Shown here: in pieces, positions 54,830 to 64,000 of the stretch
Layout: every line of letters begins with the position of its first letter
Position numbering within the stretch: position 1 is the first letter of the stretch
Assembly: GCA_029641185.1 (NCBI GenBank)
Contig: JAPWGK010000003.1
Coordinates: 248,001-312,000 of the forward strand
Direction of reading: 5' to 3'
Source of the DNA: Pseudofabraea citricarpa
Lineage: Eukaryota > Ascomycota > Leotiomycetes > Helotiales > Dermateaceae
DNA length: 64,000 nt
Notes under the pieces: model-generated
Told to the model about the DNA's origin: nothing
The model's input: the letters and a program-made list of their open reading frames with translations, nothing else
Database searches by the model: none
Made by a program: the position numbers and the translations under genes

Positions 54830-56351
54830 CTAAACCGCATCCATGCTTGCTCGTGTTGTCAATTGTTCGTTTTTGTTTCCAAGTTTTGAAATTTGGAGAA
54901 ATGCATCTACCCCATAGCCTTCTAGGCTGTGTAGCTCAAGTTTCCCAGCCCAGTACTCTGCATAGACACGACTAAGAGGCAGCCCCATGCCAAGTCGAAG
55001 ATTCGGTGGTCTACTTGATAGGGAGGTCAATGAAGAATCACCATGAGTATGAGTACTATGACTGTGAGGTTCATGGGAGCTCTTATCAACCCGAACTTCT
55101 TGCAATGTAGCGGCCATTTTCGGTACCTGATGTAGGTTTTCTAGGCGCTGGTTACTTCGGGGTCCTTTGCTGAACGCCCAGAGATATGGTAAGATATCTT
55201 GCGGAATACCGCCGCCTTGATCTGATACCCTGATTATTACGTGTTGTGGGGCTTCACATATAGTGATCTCAATCGGAGGCGGTTTCTCTGATGTTCTTTT
55301 GCTGTTTCTGTATTTCTCTACGACGGCTTGGATAGAGTTTCGGAGAAGCTCTCCTATTATGTACTCGAGATGACTAAGTATATATGGGAATGTTGCTTCT
55401 AGGTGGCCTTCGAGTTTGATTTCTGGTACGATCGTGGATGGTCCATAGGCTGCTGTGGCTAGAGCTTGTACCTCTCTCCCACACCGCTCGATGACTTCTT
55501 TCGCGTTGCATTTTAGGAATACCTCCCCGATGAATTCGGTATCCAGTGGTTTGGCATCTGGGAAATGCCAGGGTGAGTTGAAGGTTTCTGTTAAAGCTAG
55601 ATGTTGTTCTGCTATGACTCGACGTGATATCCTCTAGGGACGAATTTTCAGCATGGCAGCAAAAACCAGCAAAAGATACATGCTTACGGATCGCAGTATG
55701 GTATTCATGAATTTATCCATATCCTCTGGCTTCATGAGATCTTTGCACTCGAGTACTCCCATTGCAAGTTTGGGTATCACGGTGAGATGCTCTTGAAGCG
55801 TCTGGCTGATCCTAGCACACATTTTCTCGTTGTCCTCTAAAGTTTTAATCTCTGGGACCCGTCTCAGACTTTCAAATGCTTTGTAGTAGAGTTCATAAAC
55901 TTGGCTGATGTGTGGATTCGTTACTACGACATAGGGCAGGGTCTGCATGTCTCGTATTCGATGTGCCAGCCTGAGGGCATTTTAGTGATTGCTACTCCGC
56001 AGAAGCTCAAATAGCATACCTGGTGGGCAGTTCTGTCCGTACATAGTTGGCAGAACTTATAAGGCGGGATTCAGTCAAGGACCGGCCAAAAACCATGAGC
56101 TGTCTCAAAGAGATCGGTCTTGCCTCCTTCTCAACCCAACTAGAACACCAATATGGTCAGCGCAAACACACGCGAAGCTGCAGCAGAACTCACTCATCGA
56201 GTATGGAGGCCGGTCTCCATGGCGGAGCACTGTGCGTCGAGCGGGTGGTGGAGATTTGGTGGCATGACAGCTCCCCCAAACAGCTGCGGGAGCTGGCTAG
56301 TCTTGTCAACCGCAAGGTCTTTGCACCATTCTGCCAGCAGGATCGCAGCAT
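54830..56351 (-). CDS. Mitochondrial pyruvate/branched-chain dehydrogenase kinase (PDK family)
   Basis: Four exons, 56351-56194, 56139-56020, 55970-55688 and 55633-54830, with introns of 49-54 bp. The product is 454 aa. The start at 56351 gives a basic, Ser/Thr-rich mitochondrial presequence (M-L-R-S-C-W-Q-N). Helical-bundle motifs follow: R-P-I-S-L-R-Q-L and A-N-Y-V-R-T-E-L-P-T-R-L-A-H-R-I-R-D-M-Q. The GHKL ATP-binding part has the N-box E-L-L-R-N-S-I-Q-A-V, G1 S-D-Q-G-G-G-I and G2 G-M-G-L-P-L-S-R-V-Y. A His/Ser-rich insertion (about 350-375) sits before G2. Family members phosphorylate and inactivate the E1 subunit of 2-oxoacid dehydrogenases. Which complex this one controls cannot be told from sequence (yeast Pkp1/Pkp2 relatives). 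Confidence 0.93.
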
Positions 56352-57400
56352 GCCGGCGATTCCATGCGCGTCTCACGAAAAGCTACTCAGAGGTAAGAAT
56401 ATGTGGTTGTGCTGGTGCTGGAGGTGATTTCATTGTCGGCTTGCTCTAGTGGCATATGTCACTCGCTCGTTAACAGCTCTCCCCGCAATCGGATCGTGTG
56501 CTTCTTCTCCCTCTGCATGGGGTCATGCTGCCATTTTATTGCAGCCTCTGCTGGAGAGTGGGAGATGTGGGGTGAGAGCTCACTGGTCAGCCGTCCTGTG
56601 TTGATTTGGGATAACAAGTTGCACAACACAAGAGGGGTTTCGTCATTTCGTAGACAAATGATATCTTACTGGGTTCATAGTGGTCACAGAAGCTCTTGTT
56701 CGTTTACCATGCCTTCAAATGCCGTTGTTTTTCTTTGATACATACACGACCAAAACATGCTAATTATAATTCACTTGGTCTGACAAAAGCCCCCTGAAAA
56801 GACTCCCTCCACCGTTTGCCTCATAGCCCGTAGTGATAGAAGACAGCAAACAATGCTTTACCACGGTTGGGGTGAGATCTCATAAAATTTGTGACTTTTC
56901 TGCCGAAGGCTAGACTAAGTCGGCAATCTTGTTTCCTGGATTTTGACTTTGTGATAGGTGAGTTGTGAGCTACCCTAGGTGATAGGGGATACTCGTATTG
57001 AAGTGAGTTGGACTTGACCTGTCCAAGAAACTGGGCTAATACGTTGCAATATAGTTCTATTGGCCGGCAATGAGTGATATCCAACCCGGCTTATTGTATG
57101 CTTCTAACCGGCTTTTTTGATTACCAGAAACAGGAGACCAATGACAGCCATGTAATAACTGAGTTGATAAAGTTTAGAGACACGCACTTTCATGTGGCAG
57201 GGGTATGGAGCTCAGGAAATTGTGGTGCCATGCCTGAGAGAGGTAAATTAAATATCCGAGAGCTTCGACCGACCGCGTCTCAACCTCGATCCATATCTTC
57301 CGTTTCCCATCTTCACATCATCCCCAGAATTCAGAGCAAGATCGAGTGCTGGTCCTTCTTGCATCTTCAATAATTTTCAATATACCCTTTCTCAATCATC
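56352..57400. other. Divergent intergenic region
   Basis: Promoters of the PDK-type gene and SFH5, with a CT-rich core near 57290-57395. No gene seen. Confidence 0.6.
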
Positions 57401-58780
57401 ATGAGTGCTGAACCAAAGACCACGGCCGAAGCCATCCCTGCAGAGGCTCTTGCAGCTCTATCTGTTGAGGAGTCGAAGCCCGCTCCCCTGGCATCCAATC
57501 CAGCCACGGAATCTGCTGAAGTCGTCCCAGAAGCTGCTCCGGTGGCTGCTCCAGTAGCCCCTCCGGTAACGGCTCCAGTAACGGCTCCAACAGAAGAGAC
57601 AAAAATCCCAAAGACTGTCGATGAGGAATCCAAAGCCGCGCCTGCACAGGAGCCGAAAGAACCAGCAGTCCCAGAAAAGGACGTGAAGCCAACAACCGAG
57701 ACCCCAGCCACACCACAGTCCAAGCTCTTCGCCGAATTGCCAGCTATTATCAAGGAAGCTGATTATAAGGAGATCTGGGGAGTTGAGCTCTCCGACGAGT
57801 CACATGTCCCTACGACTATTGTCCTTGAGAAGTTTCTCCGAGCTAACAACAAAGATGTCTCCAAGGCCAAAGCTCAGTTGATCCAAGCTTTGGCATGGAG
57901 AAAGAAGATGCAACCAGCTAATCTTCTCGCCAATACCGAGTTTGATAAGTCTAAGTTTGGCGATTTGGGCTATGTCACGACATATAATACCGACAAGGGC
58001 AAGGAGATCATCACCTGGAACATCTATGGCGCCGTCAAGGATAACAAAGCTACCTTTGGCAATGTTGAAGAGTATGTGTCTCTTCTCCCTTCTACTCTGT
58101 CATACTTACAACGCTCCAGGTTTATCAAGTGGCGTTGTGCATTGATGGAGCTTTCAGTCAGAGAGCTCGATCTAGCCGCTGCTACCACCAAAATTCCAGA
58201 GAACGGTACAGATCCCTATCGGATGGTGCAGGTTCACGACTACCTCAACGTGTCCTTCCTTCGTATGGACCCAACCATCAAAGCTGCTTCAAAGGAAACT
58301 ATTCAAACCTTCAGTATGGCTTACCCCGAACTCTTGAAGGAGAAGTTCTTCGTCAATGTTCCCGTCCTTATGGGTTGGGTCTTTGCCGCTATGAAACTGT
58401 TCTTGTCACCTGAGACTATCAAGAAGTTCCATCCGTTGAGTTACGGAAGCAGTCTCGCTGGTAATTTGTCGGGCTTTGGAGATCAGCTCCCTCCGGCTTA
58501 TGGTGGAAAGGGCCAGGATATCAAGAGTGGTCTCGCCGTCAAGTATGCTGCTGAGCCCGTCGCTTCAACTCCCGCTCCAGCTCCAACTCCAGCTCCAGCT
58601 CCAGCCCCGGTTGCTGCTCCGGTTGATACCCCAGTCAATGCCCCAGCTACTGATCCAGTTGCTGCTCCTTCAACCGATGCTCCAACTGTCGCCCCAACTG
58701 AGGCTCAAACCACTACCCCAGCTGCTCCAGCTGTAGCTCCAACTGAGGAGGTTACCAAGGAGACCACCAAGGCGGCTTGA
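57401..58780 (+). CDS. SFH5: Phosphatidylinositol transfer protein Sfh5
   Basis: Two exons, 57401-58071 and 58120-58780, giving 443 aa. The 48-bp intron is a multiple of three without a stop, so it can look like coding sequence; removal restores N-V-E-E-F-I-K-W-R, as in Sfh5. Ala/Pro/Thr-rich ends (about 1-105 and 370-443, with A-P-T-P-A-P-A-P repeats) flank the CRAL-TRIO N (L-E-K-F-L-R-A-N) and CRAL-TRIO domain (about 107-350). The domain includes V-H-D-Y-L-N-V-S-F, Y-P-E-L-L-K-E-K-F-F-V-N-V-P and F-G-D-Q-L-P-P-A-Y-G-G. Sfh5 is a Sec14-like protein at the ER/plasma membrane; yeast Sfh5 also binds heme. Confidence 0.94.
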   Translation: MSAEPKTTAEAIPAEALAALSVEESKPAPLASNPATESAEVVPEAAPVAAPVAPPVTAPVTAPTEETKIPKTVDEESKAAPAQEPKEPAVPEKDVKPTTETPATPQSKLFAELPAIIKEADYKEIWGVELSDESHVPTTIVLEKFLRANNKDVSKAKAQLIQALAWRKKMQPANLLANTEFDKSKFGDLGYVTTYNTDKGKEIITWNIYGAVKDNKATFGNVEEYVSLLPSTLSYLQRSRFIKWRCALMELSVRELDLAAATTKIPENGTDPYRMVQVHDYLNVSFLRMDPTIKAASKETIQTFSMAYPELLKEKFFVNVPVLMGWVFAAMKLFLSPETIKKFHPLSYGSSLAGNLSGFGDQLPPAYGGKGQDIKSGLAVKYAAEPVASTPAPAPTPAPAPAPVAAPVDTPVNAPATDPVAAPSTDAPTVAPTEAQTTTPAAPAVAPTEEVTKETTKAA

Positions 58781-59624
58781 AAGAAATCGTTAAGAAGGGG
58801 AAAATATCAGAGGACATGGAGTTGTGGAAATCAGGAATGGCCATGTCTCTTATCGTTCTTTCAGCGTATACCCAAATCAGATCATATTGAAACACATTCC
58901 CGATGCTTCGCTTTTGTAGTATATTTAAGACAGTCTCCATTTGATTCTTCAAACTGCCAACAGCGACAAGGCTAAGCAATTCTAACGCAAGGTTAGTTAC
59001 GACAAGTATAAGGTGTGCTAGCTATACGGCCCGCAAGAACACTATCGCTCAAGAGAACCAGACAAATTTTCTGGTGCGTGTGGTGTGTCTGTCTACTAAT
59101 TGTGAGATTCTGTTTGTTGGACAAAAGCTGGAACCGGTTTGGTAGCCGTGTCACGTGGACGGACAGCTACTCAAGGCTGACTGATTGATGATTGCGCTCA
59201 GCCTTGCAACCGACCGCGTCAAGTTCTGGCTCGTGTGCGTGGGGCCCTGTATCATCCATCCGCCGCCCTGCGCAGAGAATGATGGAATTGATTTACTCAT
59301 GATTATTCACCGTCCAACCTGTACATACATAACCAACGGTTCTACTTCCACCGTCAACTAACCCACCTTCTCCCCATCGCCCTATCTCCCCCATTTCCTC
59401 TTGCTTCCAGGGGGCCACAGGTATACGAGAGCTTTACCCACCGTCACCAAGTATTCCATACCATCGTCATTGGTCTCGTTCACGCCACTAAGGCAGGTAG
59501 CGAACAAGCCCCCCAAGCGTCACAAAGCCGACCTCACGCGAAGAAGGCCTGCACCTGCTGTCTCTGGGTTCCTGATTCTTCGTCTTATGTATTCTGGGAA
59601 GGCGTACTTGGATCTTTTGCGACC
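58781..59624. other. Intergenic
   Basis: 3' UTR of SFH5 and promoter of the deubiquitinase gene. An open frame at 59401-59628 ends at its start and shows no features. Confidence 0.6.
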
Positions 59625-62600
59625 ATGAATCCCGTAAGCTTTCTCTGCTGCTGTGTCTCCCTTTCGCATGAACAACCAAGCTTGGTAAAATGGTGAAAGA
59701 TGCTGATCCAGGTGCTTGGTGGCAGAGCTACAACAATCCAGACGTGCACTCACCAAACGACATGATACTCGATCAGGATGAGTTTGTCATCGATGCCCAG
59801 GAGGACGAGAAAGACGACATCGCCCTAATCCATCCCGATCAGCTTGACAATGGCCTTGACAGTCTTCCCAAGCGGCCTAGAGCAGATGATTGTATGCTTC
59901 ACCAGACCTGACATCATGCTGGCAGAAGGCTGACATGCTAGTAGATGAGGCTATGAAGGCCGAGGTTCTTCCCCAACTATTAGAACAACCACCCATCGTT
60001 GAAGATGCAGTGAATACATGGGAGATCGAGGGATGGCACAGCCTGCCCAAGAAAGAGCGTGGTCCTGTCTTCGAGGCGGGAGGCTCGCCTTGGTAAGCTT
60101 GCAACAAACGATGATCTGATGGGAGATGGCTTGCTAAGTTTCACAGGCGTATTCTTATGTTCCCTTACGGCAATAACGTCGACTTCTGTTCCTTCTATCT
60201 TGAACAAGGCTTCCCGGAGGGCAAGGTACCTGATGATTGGGTCTGCTGCGCGCAATTCGCACTGGTAATGTGGAATCCGAATGACCCGACCATCTGGACT
60301 ACTCATCATGCGCACCACCGATTTACGAAGGAAGAAGGAGACTGGGGGTTTACGAGATATGTTGAGATGCGCAAGCTATTCAACATAGCGTGGGAGCGAC
60401 ACCGAAGGCCGATTGTTGAGAACGATGCTGTGAATGTAACAGCATATGTACGAGTCGTTAAGGACGAAACGGGTGTATTATGGCACAGCTTCACCAACTA
60501 CGACTCCAAAAAAGAAACAGGATTTGTTGGTTTGAAAAATCAAGGTGCAACATGTTACTTGAACTCGTTGATACAGTCATTATACTTCACTAACGCCTTC
60601 CGAAAGGTAGGCTGTCCCCGTCTGGGGTAGTGTCGTTTGCTAATTTATGAATAGGCTGTCTACCAAATTCCAACTCAAGACGAAGAATCGCTGTCAAATA
60701 GTGCATATACCCTTCAGCGTCTCTTTTATCAGCTGCAGACATCTGCTAGTGCAGTCGGCACAAACGAACTTACCAAGTCTTTCGGTTGGGAGACACGGCA
60801 TATCTTTGAACAGCAAGATGTACAAGAACTTTCTCGCAAATTGATGGAACGCATGGAAGAGAAGATGAAAGGGACTGAGGCAGAGAATGCGCTTTCGAAA
60901 CTCTTTTGCGGAAAAGTTCGAACTTATATTTCTTGCATTAACGTTCAGTACGAATCTCGCCGTGTCGAGGACTTTTGGGATATCCAATTAAATGTTGCTG
61001 GCAATCGGAATGTTGCCATGAGCTTTGATGATTATATCAATGTCGAGACGATGGATGGCGAGAATCAATACTTTGCGGGTGACGAATTCAAACTGCAAGA
61101 TGCCAAGAAGGGTGTCATCTTTGAGAGTTTTCCGGATGTTCTCCACCTCCAACTGAAGCGTTTTCAGTACGATTTTGAGCGTGATGCGATGATGAAAATC
61201 AACGATCGATACGAGTTTCCAGATACATTTGATGCTGCGCCATACTTGTCCGAGGATGCCGACAAATCAGAGTCATACATCTATCAACTACACGGAGTTC
61301 TTGTGCACAGTGGAGATTTAAATGCCGGTCACTACTACGCATTCATTAAGCCAACTAAGGATGGATGGTTTTATAAGTACGATGATGACAAGGTTATGAA
61401 AGCCACGATGAGGGAAGTTTTAGAGGAGAACTTTGGAGGAGAGTACTTGCCACCAAATGGCCAGGTTACGTCTCCATCACAAAAGACTACTCCGCTCATG
61501 AGGCAGAATAGCGCGTATATGTTGGTATATATCCGTCAGACTCGTGTCGACGAAGTTCTTCGGCCTGTTACTCAAGATGATACACCTCCACATCTCCGTG
61601 AGTACCACACTAGGTGACCCCATTCCATTTACTAACATCTCCCAAGAAAAAAAACTCGACGAAGAAGCTGCCTACAGAGAAGCACGCCGCAAGGAACGGG
61701 AAGAACAACATCTATATCTGAATGTCAGAGTTATTACCGAAGACACCTTCAAGTTACATAGCGGAACCGATCTTACAGTTTGGGATCAGACACATGACAC
61801 CGAACCTGCTGCAGCTCGACACTATCGCCTACTAAAGAAGTCCAGTATCCAAGACCTAGCTGAAACTGTAGGGAAAGATATTGACCAGGACCCGAAGAAG
61901 CTTCGCTTCTGGTGTATGGTCAATAGGCAAAACAAAACAATACGGCCAGATACACCCATCTCAGACACAGCCTTTACAATTGAAGAAACATACCAGAGGC
62001 TTTCCGGTACTAAAGAACCATATCTTCGAGTATGGACTGAAATTGCTGAGGAGGTTGGCCCCGATGGGGAGCCAATATGGCCGTCATATCAACCTCTGCC
62101 CAATGGTACTATTCCAAAAACCGATCTCATTCTCTTGTTTCTCAAGGAATTCGATGTTGAAGACCAGACACTGAAGGGTATTGGCCATATTTACATCAGC
62201 AAGGAGAAGAAAGTTGAAGATTTAGTGCCCGTGATAAACAAGAAGATAGGAGTAGAAAAGGGCCAGTTGAGGCTATGGGAGGTTTGTGAAGTACCTGTCT
62301 CAAAGAAAGTATATACACTAACAACTTGACAGGAAATCAAACCAAACATGGTTGATCCAATGAAATCTAAGCAGACTTTGAAAGCTGCAGAACTTCAAGA
62401 TGGAGACATCGTTTGTTTTCAGAGGGTTTCCTCGGACAGAAGTAGTAGTTCCGAGACAAAGAGCTCGGAATCTGAGCGGGAGTCAATATCTCTTATCACA
62501 GACATGGTAGCTGAGACTGACATCAGCAGAAGCATTTCTAGAAACGTTGTTCCGGACCGAATCGACGACGCGGCAAGATATTATGAATTCTTGATCACCA

Positions 62601-63677
62601 AGCGAAATGTTCACTTTGCTCCCCATCCTTCTCGAGGCATAGTTCCTAACGAGCAATTCCAACGGTTCCAACTAACTCTAAGTTCTAAATACACTTATGA
62701 TCAAGTAGCTGCCAAAGTTGGTGACAGGATTGGTGTCGACCCAACACACATTAGGTTCTGGAGTTGGAACAGCACCACTAACCTACCTAAGACTTCAGTG
62801 AAACGTAACCAATCACAGACCCTCCAGACGATTCTTAACCCAGGTTACAATAGTTTCAGCAACAGCAATCAAAGAAACGACAGTCTTTTCTTTGAGATTT
62901 TGGACATGAGCTTGTCAGAACTAGATACCAAAAAGTCGCTCAAGGTGATTTGGTTGAGTGAGGGAATCATCAAGGATGTAAGTATCATTGGACATGATCT
63001 TTGTGTTTTGGATTGCTAACATATTTAGGAACTGCTTGACATTCTTGTGCCAAAGAATGGTACTATTGCAGACCTTGTAGCTGGCATCATCAAGAAAGCT
63101 CAGCTCGACGATGAAGTTAAGGGTGGACCTATCAGAATCTTCGAGGTTCACAGCAACAAGATTCACAAAGAACTCCCACGCGATTATGCTGTTCTCAGCA
63201 TTACGGACTACATTAGTCTGATTGCAGAACGAGTCCCAGAAGATGAGATTACGGATACAGGTCATTCAGTTCAAGCATTCCATTTCCAGGGCGAGCCTAA
63301 CAAAGCTCATGGGATACCATTCAAGTTCTATGTCAGAGAGGTAACTATTTCGAGTCTTTTATCTTTGCACTATCTAACAGTATCCAGAACGAGCCCTTCT
63401 CAGAGACCAGAAAGCGGCTTGAAAAGCGGACAGGGCTCAAGGGAAAGAACTTCGAGAAGATCAAATTTGCTGTAGTGAAGCGAAGTTCTTACTCTAAGCC
63501 AACCTACCTCAACGACGGTAAGCTGTCTCTTATCTGTGGATACATTTCATTAGCTAACGATTCTTAGACGATATACTCTGGGAAATGATACCCGGTGATG
63601 ATGATATGCTAGGGCTAGATCATGTGGATAGATCGCGAGTCATCAGAAATGGTGCTGGGGATTTGTTCTTGAAGTAG
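59625..63677 (+). CDS. UBP15: Ubiquitin carboxyl-terminal hydrolase, USP7/Ubp15 family
   Basis: Ten exons: 59625-59633, 59681-59891, 59942-60092, 60147-60606, 60655-61597, 61647-62281, 62333-62977, 63029-63340, 63388-63517 and 63568-63677. The product is 1201 aa. The 9-nt first exon is inferred from ATG-AAT-CCC followed by GTAAGC; the alternative start is the in-frame ATG at 59690. The MATH domain (about 95-220) begins T-W-E-I-E-G-W. The USP domain has the Cys box Q-G-A-T-C-Y-L-N-S (Cys260) and the His box H-S-G-D-L-N-A-G-H-Y-Y-A-F (His503). C-terminal ubiquitin-like modules (about 580-1180) include K-R-L-E-K-R-T-G-L-K-G-K-N-F. The family removes ubiquitin from many substrates; the yeast form affects peroxisomes and the cell cycle. 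Confidence 0.95.
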
Positions 63678-64000
63678 ATTTGTGCATGGCATTTTTGTAT
63701 TGCGAGGCAGCTTATCGGGCGCTTTTGGTGGGTGGTAAAATTAGCAGGGCCATATTGTTATTGCAAGGCCTAGTACATCGGATAGTAGACGATTGCATAT
63801 CTACCCAGGCATTTGCCACATACAATCATTAAACCTATCGATGACCAGGGGTAAGACATTCCCCGCTGTAGAGAGTCCAAGGAATTCTCATTACGACTTG
63901 AAGGATTGTACTGGAATTCGAAGCAGATTAGATACCTATAGGCACTACTATATCAGCCAAAGGCGTTTCGTATAGCACATATCATCATATATTCATTCTT
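63678..64000. other. Intergenic at window edge
   Basis: 3' region of the deubiquitinase gene. No gene seen before the window ends. Confidence 0.55.

Overview
The window is nuclear DNA of a filamentous ascomycete (Pezizomycotina). Most genes carry short introns of about 45-85 bp with GT..CTAAC..AG signals. The protein families are typical of these fungi: a Clr5-domain protein, a fungal rhodopsin-domain membrane protein, a DUF4048-like protein, GH105, Sfh5 and a Cdc11-type septin. Protein flavour suggests Leotiomycetes, but that is an impression only. I reconstructed 25 protein-coding genes, all but four of them spliced, and every exon sum closes in frame. No tRNA, rRNA, CRISPR array or intact transposon could be supported.

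Layout. 0-5.6 kb: a (CTT)54 microsatellite, a Clr5-domain gene, kinetochore FTA4 and a secreted GH105 hydrolase, all on the minus strand. 5.6-15.9 kb: a gene-poor stretch full of microsatellites, including a run of 39 G, with one gene for a conserved Gln-rich protein. 15.9-23.4 kb: a coiled-coil protein, a rhodopsin-like membrane protein and the ribonucleotide reductase small subunit, all on the plus strand. 23.9-32.7 kb: SRP21, NOB1, NOP10, an F-box-like gene and an unknown gene. 32.9-42.3 kb: a Baeyer-Villiger-type monooxygenase, UGO1, mitochondrial ferredoxin, RRP15 and SRP54. 43.8-49.5 kb: a secreted proline-rich repeat protein, a DNA-ligase-like protein without a catalytic core, and a DUF4048-like gene. 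50.2-63.7 kb: PWP2, a Cdc11-type septin, a mitochondrial PDK-type kinase, SFH5 and a USP7-type deubiquitinase.

Themes. Four genes act in ribosome biogenesis (NOB1, NOP10, RRP15, PWP2) and two in the signal recognition particle (SRP21, SRP54). RRP15/SRP54, UGO1/ferredoxin and PWP2/septin are closely spaced divergent pairs. Three genes serve mitochondria (UGO1, ferredoxin, PDK). No biosynthetic gene cluster is evident around the lone monooxygenase.

Most worth a second look: (1) the proline-rich secreted protein with nine spaced R-D/E-V/I motifs, most reading DVEERQ, which resembles a multi-peptide precursor; (2) the ligase-like protein that keeps its N- and C-terminal regions but has no adenylation motif; (3) a 14-nt microexon in the monooxygenase; (4) a probable GC-AG intron in SRP21; (5) GACGCGAC boxes upstream of the RNR small subunit gene; (6) the microsatellite-rich desert.
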